From contig CAVVST010000005.1 of the NCBI GenBank assembly GCA_963750995.1, positions 310,001-374,000 of the forward strand: 64,000 nt of DNA. The letters run 5' to 3'. Positions 1 through 8,106 of the stretch are shown in pieces. The notes under the pieces were generated by a model. It searched no databases. It was not told where the DNA came from and saw nothing but the letters and a program-made list of their open reading frames with translations. This DNA is from CAVVST01 sp963750995. Its GTDB lineage: Bacteria; Acidobacteriota; Vicinamibacteria; Vicinamibacterales; UBA2999. How positions within the stretch are numbered: the first letter of the stretch is position 1; each line of letters begins with the position of its first letter. A program made the translations under genes and the position numbers.

Positions 1-51
1 TTTCCCGCAGCTCGGGCATCCCTCGGGCGCGATGAAGATTTCGATCAGCAT
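1..51 (-). CDS. Thioredoxin-like protein, N-terminal fragment cut by the window edge
   Basis: Reading the reverse strand from the ATG at 51 gives M-L-I-E-I-F-I-A-P-E-G-C-P-S-C-G-K before the window ends. A short hydrophobic beta strand followed by a C-x-x-C pair is the start of a thioredoxin or glutaredoxin fold, so a thiol-disulfide role is likely. It has no signal peptide so far. A GGAG-like site lies just upstream. It follows a CcdA/DsbD-like membrane protein and an HMA protein on the same strand, which fits a redox or metal-handling group. Only 17 residues are visible, so the exact family is open. Confidence 0.5.
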   Translation of the reverse strand, partial: MLIEIFIAPEGCPSCGK

Positions 52-67
52 CTCTGATGGCTCCGGG

Positions 68-144
68 CCGGAGACCTAAAGGTCTCCGGCTACCGTGCAT
101 GGTAGCCGGAAGCCTCCAGGCTTCCGGTCCGCCTTCAGGCGGAC
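68..144. repeat. Cluster of four REP-like palindromes
   Basis: Four perfect or near-perfect inverted repeats lie back to back: CCGGAGACC/GGTCTCCGG (68-89), GGCTACC/GGTAGCC (88-107), CCGGAAGCCT/AGGCTTCCGG (106-127) and GTCCGCC/GGCGGAC (127-144). They fill the gap between the membrane-protein stop and the thioredoxin-like start and could end or attenuate transcription. Related palindromes recur through the window. Confidence 0.8.
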
Positions 145-146
145 TC

Positions 147-1085
147 TCACGGCAGATTCACCAGCATCCAGTACATCGCGCGGACGCCGAGCAACGTACT
201 GACGGCGGTGACGGCCACCCATGCGGCGGTGCGCGGCAGCGCCGTCCCCAGCTTGAGGTGATACGTGAGCACCGGCGCGGTCATCATCGTCGTCGCCAGC
301 AGGCGATCGTGCGAGACGCCGCTGTAGCCGTAGACGGCGAAGGTCCCGATCGCCAGCAGTCCCCAGCCCAGGGCGTTGTTGAAGCGCTGCTTGTGGCGCA
401 CCGCCAGCTGCAGCGCATCGACGCCGCCGCGCGCCAGCATCACGATCGCGACCAGCGGCGTCGCGCGGCCGAGGCCATACGCGCAGGCCAGCGCCGCGCC
501 CTGTCCCAGGCTGCCTTTCGCCGCGATGAACGGCGTCATCGTCAGGAATACCGGATCGGGGCAGCACATCCCGGCGTTACCGAGCAGCAGCCCCATCACG
601 AACGCGCCGAGGAATTCGGAGCGCGTCCGCACGCCTGACGGCATCCAGCTGGCGCCCGAGGGCAGCGGCAGGCTGATCAGCCCGATCACCGAGAGGCCGA
701 AGAGGTAGGCGACGACACCGCCGGCCAGCGACAGGTACCTGGCCACTTCGCGGAGGCCGAACAGCTGGCCGACCACCGCGATGGCCACGCCCCACAGGGT
801 TTGCGTGATTGTCAGCCCGGCGGCGAACACCAGCGCAAGCGCGACGCCGCGCGCCGCAGATCCGCGGCGGCACAACGGCACGATCGCCAGCACGACCGGA
901 AAACGGCACGGGGTCAGCAGCATGGCCATCCCGCCCGCATACGCAAAGAGCAGGGTCGCGCTCTCGTACTGCTGCACCGAGAACGTCAGGATGGCGAAGA
1001 GGGACACCGCGAGAAGCAGTAGCCCCGTGGCGACAGTAACCGGGGCGTAGTCGGAGTGTCCTCTTAAAATGACTCCCGACCCCAT
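147..1085 (-). CDS. CcdA/DsbD-like integral membrane protein
   Basis: A 312-aa protein rich in hydrophobic segments, with roughly seven membrane helices. It has L-T-P-C-R-F-P near residues 57-63 and M-C-C-P-D-P near 173-178, the Cys-Pro layout expected of CcdA/DsbD-type transmembrane electron carriers (or the related broad TauE/cytochrome c biogenesis group). Such proteins pass reducing power from cytoplasmic thioredoxin to envelope partners. The ATG at 1085 was chosen because it lies 4 bp after the upstream HMA stop; a longer reading to 1313 gives a low-complexity, Arg/Ser-rich shadow of the HMA gene. Substrate unknown. Confidence 0.7.
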   Translation of the reverse strand: MGSGVILRGHSDYAPVTVATGLLLLAVSLFAILTFSVQQYESATLLFAYAGGMAMLLTPCRFPVVLAIVPLCRRGSAARGVALALVFAAGLTITQTLWGVAIAVVGQLFGLREVARYLSLAGGVVAYLFGLSVIGLISLPLPSGASWMPSGVRTRSEFLGAFVMGLLLGNAGMCCPDPVFLTMTPFIAAKGSLGQGAALACAYGLGRATPLVAIVMLARGGVDALQLAVRHKQRFNNALGWGLLAIGTFAVYGYSGVSHDRLLATTMMTAPVLTYHLKLGTALPRTAAWVAVTAVSTLLGVRAMYWMLVNLP

Positions 1086-1089
1086 TACG

Positions 1090-1575
1090 TTATTCGATGG
1101 CGATGAGGTCGAGTTGGAGGGGGGAGCGCATGGGCGACGCGACGCGCGCGCGGAGGCGCACGGTCCTGCCCGCGAACGCCTGCAGCCTGGCGGCCGAATT
1201 GCCGTCGAATGCCAGCAGCATCCCGGGACTGGCTTCCACGCTGTAGGCGCCGTCATGCTCGCGGACGGCGCCGCGGACGCGGAGCTCGACCCGCCGGGTT
1301 TCCTGGCCCGCATCCGTAACCGCGGCCCGGATGCGATCGGCGTCGAAGCGCGCGCCCTTCCTGACGGTGACCACCGCCGTCTCGTCTTCGAGCGTCACGC
1401 GCACGCTCGAGACGACGTCAAGCTTCCTGAGCGACCGCTCGAGTCCCGCTGCGCACAGGTTGCACGTCAGCCCGTTCACGACGATCCGGACCTCGTCGAT
1501 CTGCGCGGACGCGACGGCCGGGAGCGCAAGGACCCCGACCGCCATCACCACGAGCGCGCGAAACAGCCGCCCCAT
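1090..1575 (-). CDS. Secreted heavy-metal-associated (HMA) domain protein
   Basis: About 161 aa. A signal peptide ending in A-S-A-Q is followed by an HMA-type fold containing N-G-L-T-C-N-L-C, a variant of the GMTCxxC copper/mercury-binding loop, then the usual beta-alpha-beta pattern (V-V-S-S-V-R-V-T-L-E-D). The C-terminal ~70 residues are an extra beta-rich region of unknown role. It probably binds a soft metal in the envelope, or acts as a thiol partner of the adjacent CcdA-like protein. A GTG at 1584 is an alternative start three codons earlier. The upstream 20 bp are made of ACTTCCCACTT-type repeats. Confidence 0.75.
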   Translation of the reverse strand: MGRLFRALVVMAVGVLALPAVASAQIDEVRIVVNGLTCNLCAAGLERSLRKLDVVSSVRVTLEDETAVVTVRKGARFDADRIRAAVTDAGQETRRVELRVRGAVREHDGAYSVEASPGMLLAFDGNSAARLQAFAGRTVRLRARVASPMRSPLQLDLIAIE

Positions 1576-1605
1576 ACTTCCCACTTACTTCCTACTTCCC
1601 ACTTC

Positions 1606-2355
1606 TCACTTCGCGAGCTTCAGCCCCTCGGTGCAGGTGTTCTCGTGCAGCTCGTCGTTGCCGGACATGGCGCGGCGGTACCGGCGCGTCTGGGTCCACG
1701 GCTTGGTGAACGCGACCGGATCGGTGATGGTGAGCACGTCCTCGAGGATGTTCGGCTCGACCAGCCGAATGCGTTCCACTATCCGCATCTGATCGCTATG
1801 CGGCGAGCCGTAGCGGTCCAGTTCCGTTTCTTCCCGAAGGTTGACAGTTTCGACGACCAGCGTGTCGCCCTCCCACCGGCCGGTCGAGTAGCCGTTGTAC
1901 GCCGGGTCGAAATCAGCGGGCATCTTGCGGCCGTCGAGATAGATCCGCCGATAGGCGTCCATCCACTCGCTGAACATCCCGATCTTGTCCTTCGTCTGCA
2001 GGATCTCGAGGCCGTACTGCGCACCCATGAACCAGGGCATGCCCGGCGGGATGCAGCGCGCGACGCTTTCGGTTTCCTCGGAGCCGGTTTCGCGCGACGC
2101 CTGGATCTTGTCGTAGCGCTGCTTGTATGCCGGCGTGAACTCGGGCAGCTCGCCGGGGCCGGGCAGCCACCGCAGGGTGGTGTTGACCCTGGGCGCCGCG
2201 GGCGGGTTGATGGTGCGCCACACGCCACTGAAGTCAGGACGGGCGGCACTCCCCTCGCCCGCCTGCCGGGCGTCGGCCGGGAGGGCGGCGATCACGAGAC
2301 CGAGCAGCGCGGCCAGCGATGCAAGCTGCAAGCGTGACGTTGTGCGTGTTGTCAT
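1606..2355 (-). CDS. Secreted GRWEGDTLVV-family protein (paired with DUF6152)
   Basis: 249 aa with a signal peptide ending in A-D-A-R-Q. Downstream comes D-F-S-G-V-W, a Cys-Pro-Gly segment (R-C-I-P-P-G), I-Y-L-D-G-R-K, then the family core G-R-W-E-G-D-T-L-V-V-E-T followed about 20 residues later by P-H-S-D-Q-M-R-I-V-E-R. The same core recurs in many paralogues here; it is common in Acidobacteriota and has no assigned function that I can name. The gene starts 2 bp after the stop of the DUF6152 gene, so the two are probably co-transcribed and act in the same envelope process. Confidence 0.85.
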   Translation of the reverse strand: MTTRTTSRLQLASLAALLGLVIAALPADARQAGEGSAARPDFSGVWRTINPPAAPRVNTTLRWLPGPGELPEFTPAYKQRYDKIQASRETGSEETESVARCIPPGMPWFMGAQYGLEILQTKDKIGMFSEWMDAYRRIYLDGRKMPADFDPAYNGYSTGRWEGDTLVVETVNLREETELDRYGSPHSDQMRIVERIRLVEPNILEDVLTITDPVAFTKPWTQTRRYRRAMSGNDELHENTCTEGLKLAK

Positions 2356-2357
2356 GG

Positions 2358-2741
2358 TTATTCGCCTCCGCCGCCCTGGCCGCCGATCGTGGTGCCGTCG
2401 CCCTTCTTGGCGCTAATCAGCTGGCCGCCGTTGTCCCCGTTCTTCAACGGACGGATCACGACCGAGATCTTGTCTCCCGGCTTGACCACGTCGCGAGACC
2501 ATCCCTGGCGCCGGAGGTTGCCCGGCGTGCCGCCCTCGATGTCGAACTCCGCCATCACACCCTTGGGGTCAGGGGCATTCACCAGGAGGTGGATATGGGG
2601 ATTGGTCCACTGCAGTTCCTTGACGGAGCCGGTAATGGTGATTTCCTTGTTGTAATCGAACATCGCAAAGCTGTGGTGGGCGAACGCCGGCACGGCGAGC
2701 GTGAGCGCCGCAGCCGCCACCCACAGGAATTTCATCCTCAT
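2358..2741 (-). CDS. DUF6152 family secreted protein
   Basis: 127 aa. The signal peptide ends A-F-A, and the predicted mature protein begins H-H-S-F-A-M-F-D. It carries the family signature W-T-N-P-H in a pattern of short beta strands that resembles an OB-type barrel: G-S-V-K-E-L-Q-W, then a Gly-rich turn and K-P-G-D-K-I-S-V. Function is unknown. It heads a two-gene unit with the GRWEGD gene that follows. The mature double histidine is shared by all seven DUF6152 members in the window. Confidence 0.88.
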   Translation of the reverse strand: MRMKFLWVAAAALTLAVPAFAHHSFAMFDYNKEITITGSVKELQWTNPHIHLLVNAPDPKGVMAEFDIEGGTPGNLRRQGWSRDVVKPGDKISVVIRPLKNGDNGGQLISAKKGDGTTIGGQGGGGE

Positions 2742-2830
2742 GAAAATACCCTCTCGAGACAGGAATACCGATGAGCAGGCGGCGATGATGGTACACCGCT
2801 TTCCAGACCTGGGACAAGCGAGGGAAACGA

Positions 2831-2934
2831 AACCACGACGAGCACGACGGCACGAAATCAGGTAATTTGTCGTGGCCGTCGTGGTTGATTCACGGCTTTC
2901 GTTCGTCCACTTCGTCCCCTTCGTCCCTTCGTGT
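2831..2934. repeat. CCACGACG inverted repeat plus CTTCGT tandem repeat
   Basis: AACCACGACG at 2831 is mirrored by CCGTCGTGGTT ending at 2886, forming a long hyphenated palindrome. From about 2897 to 2934 follows a degenerate tandem run of (C/T)TTCGT units that abuts the stop codon of the receptor gene at 2936. The same pair of elements sits after the second receptor at about 12393-12491. Confidence 0.75.
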
Positions 2935-2935
2935 T

Positions 2936-5900
2936 TCAGAAATCAAACTGCACGCCCACTTTGAAGAGACGGCCGGCCAGGATCACGGTCGGCCGCTGCC
3001 ACGCGCCGAAGTTGTTGTTCTGCGCGAGGACAGGGCTCGCGTTGAAGGCGTTGAACATGTCGAAGTTCAGCGTTGCCCGCGCGCGGTCGATCCGGAGCGT
3101 CTTGCCGAACCGCAGGTCAACCTGGTTGCTCCGCTCGCCGTACATCGAGAACGGCGACACGAGCCCGACCGTGACGTTCGCCGCATTGCCCGAGAGGCTG
3201 CGCCCGAGCGACGGCGCGACCAGGGCATTGGCGGCGGTGTACTGCGCCGTAATCTCCGGCCCCGGAATGTTCTGGAGCGTGGCGCTCACGATCACGTCGA
3301 CCTTCGGGATCGTGTACGACCCGAGGGCTTTGAGCATCGTCTGCAGCGGCTGGCCCTGGTGGCAGTACTGGCCCGACGCGCCGGCGGCGTAGCCGAGCGT
3401 CGGCAGCGCGCCGACCCTGGGACCGATCTGGCGGCCCGGGAACAGGACTTCGGGAAGCTGCGCGATCACGTCGCAGTAGTCGCGCAGTTCACGGCCGGTG
3501 CTGATCCCGCCCTGAACCATCAGTCCGCTGCGGGGCCGCATGGCGAGGCTGACATCAACCCCGTCCCAGTGGCGCAGCATCTTGCCGTAGTTGTCGCCAA
3601 AGGTAATGAGATCGCTGACCTGTCCGACCTTGTTCGGATTCAGGTCGAACAGGCCCGAGATGGTGTTCCCGCCGCCGCCAGGCAGACGCGGATCGAGCGG
3701 CGCCGAAATCGTGAACGGCGTGTAATCGGACGGCGCGACCAGGGTGTTGTCGGTCACCGTGAAATTGCCGAACCAGCGGCGGTAGTAGCTCACGTCGAGC
3801 GACACGCCGGCGAGAAGCTGGTGCTGGATACCGCTCGAGAATTCCCAGTTGTAAAAACGCTTGCCCCAGCCGGCGATGATCTCGGGGTCGAATGACGCCC
3901 CGGGATTGATTGTCCCGAAATTCGAATTGGCCAGCGCACCGCACTCGCCGTTGGCACCGGCCAGCGACAGGTCGCAGTCGGGCACGAAGTTGCGGTTCGC
4001 GTCGCCCCACGACCGGGTGGTGGTGGTGACGATGCGGTTCACCGGGTTGAGCACGGCGGCGATCCCGGTGGCCGAGAGGCCCTGCAGGTACTTGTTCAGC
4101 GTGACCTTGACCGCCGTCCGGCCGTTGCCGAACAGGTCGTAGGCAGCGCCCATGCGCGGCGTGATGTCTTTGAGCGACGCACCGTCCTGCGCCGGGAACG
4201 TGATGTCACGGCCCGGCGTGAACACCGTCGGTCCGAGGTGCTGTTCGGGCGAGCTGCTCTTGAACCAGTCGAAGCGCAGGCCAAGGGTCCCCGTCAGCCG
4301 CCGCACCGTCCATTTGTCCTGGACGAAGACGCCCATGTCGTGATCGACGTTCGTGGTCCAGTCGTACGGATAGGCCGCCTGCGTAATCTGATTGGGAGCG
4401 CCGTTGTTGAAGCGGTACTGCACAGGAATCGTCCCGACGTACGAGGTGTCGGTGGCCCAACCGCTCTTGTGGTCGAACCCGACCTTGAAGGCATGGGCGC
4501 CAGGGATATAGGAAAGCGCGCCGCGCATATGGAGCGCGCGGTTCGGACTGTTCCGGTACCGAGAACCCGGCGCGGTACAACAGCCCGGACGACTGTTCCG
4601 AAACCGAGATCATCGCCGGATCGAGGTCCGGCAGCGGCCCGTTGTCGCTCGTGCCTGAGAAGACCAGCGCCCCTGCCTCCCACAGCACCCGGTTGGTCAG
4701 CGGCGCCGTCCAGTCGGCCTGCGCCTGCCGCAGGTTCGGATACCGGGCGTAGAGACTCGTCTCGGGTGCGGCGGTCGCGGAGGTGCCCTGGGGACACTCG
4801 CAGTTCACCTGCTCCGCCCAGGTCAGCCCGACCTTGTTCTTCGGCGTCGCCTGCCACGTCAGGCGTGCCTGTCCGCCGCGCCATATCGAATCGCTGAACG
4901 CCGGACGGCTGGTATCGGCAACGTAGGTCCAGGCGTTGGGATTGTTGTAGTTCGCGTTGTCGAACATCCCGGGCGTGTATTTCGAATTGGAGCTGTAGAG
5001 TCCGGCCACGAAGTACCACAGCCGGTTCGCCCGCAGCGGACCGCCGAACCCCGGGTTGAAGTCGGTGGTCTTCCGCACCTCGCCCTGCGTCGGCAGTCCC
5101 CTGTCGATCAACTCCTGTGTGATGTTGCTCGACTGCATGCTGCTGTTGGCGAAGGTATAGAAGAGGGTGCCCTCCGGCCTGTTGCCGCCGTCCTTCGGGA
5201 TGATGTTGACGTGGACGCCGCCGCGGGAGAACTCGGCGCTGATGCCGGCGGTGTCAATTGCCGATTCACGCGTGGCGGCAACGTTCACGACGACGCGGTT
5301 GAACCACCCCTGGTCGTTGAGCGAACCGACGCCGACGCCGTTCTGCGTGATCAGCTGATCCCCGCCGTCGCCGCCGTGCGCGCTCAGGCGAACCATGTAT
5401 GTGCCGGAGGATCCGCCGACGTCCTGCAGCGCGGTGTTGCCGGGGACGACACCGGGCAGCAGCAGTCCGTACGAATAGAAGCCGGTCGGACCGCGGCCGG
5501 CCGGGATGACGTCCACGATTTCGTGCTCGAGAACGCTTTGCCGTGTGGTGCCCTGGACGTCGATGATTGGCGCCTCGCCCGACACGGTCACCGTCTGCTC
5601 GAGGACGCCGACCGCCATCTCTGCGTTGATGGTGGCGATGAAGGTGCCGTTCAGCTCGATGCCTTCGCGCCGGAGGGAGGAAAAGCCGGGAAGCGAAAAG
5701 GTAACCGTGTATGCGCCGGGACTGAGCGCCTCGATCCGGAACTGGCCGGTGCCGTCCGTAACCGCGGTGCGCACCCGCTCGAGCAGCGCCGGACTCTCGG
5801 CCTCGACGGAGACGCCTGGAAGCACGGCGCCGGACTCATCCCTGACGACGCCGGTGATGGACGCCTGCGCCGACGCGAGAGACGGCAGGCAGAGGAACAG

Positions 5901-5936
5901 GAGCAGGACCACGACGCCCGGTACCACGCTTCGCAT
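2936..5936 (-). CDS. Oar-like TonB-dependent receptor (about 999 aa), one frameshift
   Basis: Outer-membrane receptor for uptake of an unknown ligand. The signal peptide ends L-A-S-A-Q; residues ~26-110 form a carboxypeptidase-regulatory domain (S-I-T-G-V-V-R-D-E-S-G-A-V-L-P-G-V); a plug domain follows (V-S-G-E-A-P-I-I-D-V-Q), then a long beta-barrel ending in F-D-F. The reading frame breaks near 4566-4568. Removing one C from the CCC run joins ..L-L-Y-R-A-G to S-R-Y-R-N-S-P-N and restores exactly 1000 codons including the stop. Start at 5936 chosen for the signal peptide. With the second receptor it forms the shorter (~1000-aa) receptor subfamily. Confidence 0.85.
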
Positions 5937-6078
5937 ATGACCTCGTTGTGACTTGAGCCTTGTGACTTGTGCGGGAGACTCTAGCCCCCGCATACAAGAA
6001 CTGTCAAAAAGGGCCCTGCACGGCTTGATCTGCGGAGACGCCCGGCGCAGAATGTCCCCCACTGAAAGGACGCTGCTC

Positions 6079-6732
6079 ATGAGCATACGCACAGGCCGGT
6101 TCGCGCTGGTCGCCGTCGTGGCGATCTCGTTCTTCGTTTCAGGGATGCTGGTCCAGGGTCAGGAAGGCCGCGGCCGTCAGGGCGGCCAGGCGCAGGCGCC
6201 AGGCCCCGAAGCGCCCGCGATCGGCTTCTTCGGCAGCTACCGCGTCGCCGCCGAGAAGGTGGATCCCTCCAAGCTGCCGATCATCGGCGCCTGGCGGCTC
6301 AACTTCGACAAGTCGGACCCCAGCATGCGGGCACAGGGCCGCTTCAAGGACACCGGGACGACTATCTATACGGCCGTCGATGGCGGCATCAAGACCGAGA
6401 CATTTCTCTTCTACCCGCCGACGCGAAACGATTACAAGACGAAGTTCGGTGACGACGCCCGCGAATACTGGTTCAAGCTCGACGGCAAGAACATCTACAA
6501 GGATCCGCAGGGGCCGAACGGCCTTGGCCAGACGGTTGGCATGTGGCTGGTCGATCGCAACACGCTCTACCGCGAGCGTATGACCAAGGGCGTGATCGAC
6601 GAGCGCGTGATGTACCGAGTCTCGCCCGACAGCCGGACGCTTGTCTGGACCAATTTCAACGCTGACGGCAACAGCGGCCACACGGTGTGGGATCGAATCA
6701 ACCTGACTCCCACGCACGGGCCCGCGCACTGA
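6079..6732 (+). CDS. Secreted protein with a W-R-L-N-F-D-K-S motif
   Basis: 217 aa with a signal peptide (to about G-M-L-V-Q-G). After a Gln/Gly-rich linker comes L-P-I-I-G-A-W-R-L-N-F-D-K-S, then alternating beta-strand-like segments and a W-D-R-I-N ending. The gene at 9718 has the same plan (L-P-M-L-G-R-W-R-I-N-L-D-K-S), so they are paralogues; the pattern recalls lipocalin-like barrels but I cannot assign a family. GAAAGGA about 10 bp upstream supports the ATG at 6079. It lies head-to-head with the receptor (142-bp gap) and upstream of a DUF6152/GRWEGD pair. Confidence 0.75.
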   Translation: MSIRTGRFALVAVVAISFFVSGMLVQGQEGRGRQGGQAQAPGPEAPAIGFFGSYRVAAEKVDPSKLPIIGAWRLNFDKSDPSMRAQGRFKDTGTTIYTAVDGGIKTETFLFYPPTRNDYKTKFGDDAREYWFKLDGKNIYKDPQGPNGLGQTVGMWLVDRNTLYRERMTKGVIDERVMYRVSPDSRTLVWTNFNADGNSGHTVWDRINLTPTHGPAH

Positions 6733-6755
6733 GGAAAATCCGAGGGGCGGCACAG

Positions 6756-7163
6756 ATGAATCCAAAGATTCTTGCGCTCGCCGCTGTCCTTTGCCTGGCG
6801 GCGGCGTCGGTGCAGGCCCATCACGGCTTTTCGTCGGAATACGACGAAAAGAAACCGGTGACCCTGACCGGCGTGGTGTCGAAAATCGAGTGGATGAACC
6901 CGCACGCGCGCTTCTATATCGACGTGAAGGATGCGAGCGGCAAAGTCACGAACTGGAACTTCGAGCTGGCCAGCGTGAATTCCCTGCGCCGCAACGGGTG
7001 GACGCAGTTCACGCTCAAGGTGGGTGACGTGGTGACGGCGTCAGGTTACGCGGCGCTCTCCGGCGTGCCGATGGCCAACGCCAGCGCCGTGCGGCTGTCG
7101 GACGGCACGCGCCTGTTTGCGGAAACCAGCGCGCCGTCGGTCCAGCAGACCCCGCAGCCATGA
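6756..7163 (+). CDS. DUF6152 family secreted protein
   Basis: 135 aa. The signal peptide ends S-V-Q-A and the mature start is H-H-G-F-S-S-E-Y-D, followed by the W-M-N-P-H signature and K-V-G-D-V-V-T-A-S-G. A purine-rich CGAGGGG site precedes the ATG at 6756. The stop overlaps the start of the following GRWEGD gene by 4 bp (ATGA), so the two are translationally coupled. The C-terminal tail is Pro/Gln/Ser-rich. Confidence 0.88.
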   Translation: MNPKILALAAVLCLAAASVQAHHGFSSEYDEKKPVTLTGVVSKIEWMNPHARFYIDVKDASGKVTNWNFELASVNSLRRNGWTQFTLKVGDVVTASGYAALSGVPMANASAVRLSDGTRLFAETSAPSVQQTPQP

Positions 7164-7984
7164 CGTCGATCAAGGCACAAGGCACAACGGTTGTTGTGAC
7201 GGTTGTGATGGCGGTGGGCCTCGTCGCTGCCCAGCAAGGACAGACATCGGGCGGCGGGTCGGAGCTATCTACCAACGTCAATCTCGGCGGCGGCTCCGGC
7301 TGGCGTGGCACGGTGCCCACGGGTCCGGTGCCGCGTCTGCCCGACGGCACCGTTGATCTGGCGGGGGTCTGGCAGGGCGGCGGCCCGGGCGGATCAAACG
7401 GCGGCCTCGAGCGCGGCTTGGCACGCGGCGAGACAATCCCGATCCTGCCGGCCGCGAAAGCGAAGATGGCGGCCCGCGGCCCGCTCGACAACACCGAGGC
7501 CCTCTGCCTGCCCGCCGGCGTTCCCCGCGTGCCCAGCGCGTATCCGTGGCGGATGGTGCAGACGCCGAGCCACAAGGCCGCGACGCACATCTTCATGTTG
7601 TTCGAAGCCAACATCCACAGCTTCCGGCAGATCTTCATGGACGGCCGCAAGCACCCGGCCGACCTCGATCCCACCTGGTACGGCCATTCGATCGGCCGGT
7701 GGGAGGGCGACACCCTCGTCGTCGACACGGTCGGCTTCAACGACCGCCACACGCTCGACGGCAACTACCCGGGCACGACGCAGAAGCACATCATCGAGCG
7801 CTGGACGCGGAGGGATCTCGGCCACATGGTGAACGAGATCACGATCGACGATCCCGGCGCCTACGCCCGGCCGTTCAAGGTCACGTTTCCCGCGACGCTG
7901 CGGGCGGGCGACGAGCTGATGGAATACATCTGCAACGAGAACAACCAGATTGGAATTGCTGGGGGTTACATAAAGCCCCAATGA
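7160..7984 (+). CDS. Secreted GRWEGDTLVV-family protein, coupled to DUF6152
   Basis: 274 aa with a hydrophobic export signal followed by a Gly/Ser-rich segment. It has D-L-A-G-V-W, C-L-P-A-G-V-P-R, F-M-D-G-R-K-H-P, the core G-R-W-E-G-D-T-L-V-V-D-T-V-G-F-N, then H-I-I-E-R-W, and ends with a Cys-containing I-C-N-E-N-N. The D-x-R-x-x-P block about 20 residues before the core is shared with the other members. The ATGA overlap with the DUF6152 gene implies a shared job. Molecular function is unknown. Confidence 0.87.
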   Translation: MTSIKAQGTTVVVTVVMAVGLVAAQQGQTSGGGSELSTNVNLGGGSGWRGTVPTGPVPRLPDGTVDLAGVWQGGGPGGSNGGLERGLARGETIPILPAAKAKMAARGPLDNTEALCLPAGVPRVPSAYPWRMVQTPSHKAATHIFMLFEANIHSFRQIFMDGRKHPADLDPTWYGHSIGRWEGDTLVVDTVGFNDRHTLDGNYPGTTQKHIIERWTRRDLGHMVNEITIDDPGAYARPFKVTFPATLRAGDELMEYICNENNQIGIAGGYIKPQ

Positions 7985-7990
7985 CGATAA

Positions 7991-8071
7991 AACCACGACG
8001 ACACGACGGCCACGACGTTGATCGTCCAACCTTCATGTTTTTTCCGTCGTGCTCGTCGTGCCGTCGTGGTT
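7991..8071. repeat. Hyphenated inverted repeat AACCACGACG...CGTCGTGGTT
   Basis: An intergenic palindrome whose arms contain several CACGACG units on the left and CGTCGTG units on the right, separated by about 30 bp of unrelated sequence. It occupies most of the gap after the GRWEGD stop and may act as a terminator or repeat-derived spacer. Further copies lie near 2831, 10280, 12393 and 21727. Confidence 0.75.
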
Positions 8072-8106
8072 TGGCTTTGTAAGCGAACGATGCTAAGGAG
8101 ACACAA

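Noticed and set aside
147..1313. Longer start for the CcdA-like gene
   Set aside because: The extra 76 codons lie inside the HMA gene and read as Arg/Ser/Pro-rich antisense-frame sequence.
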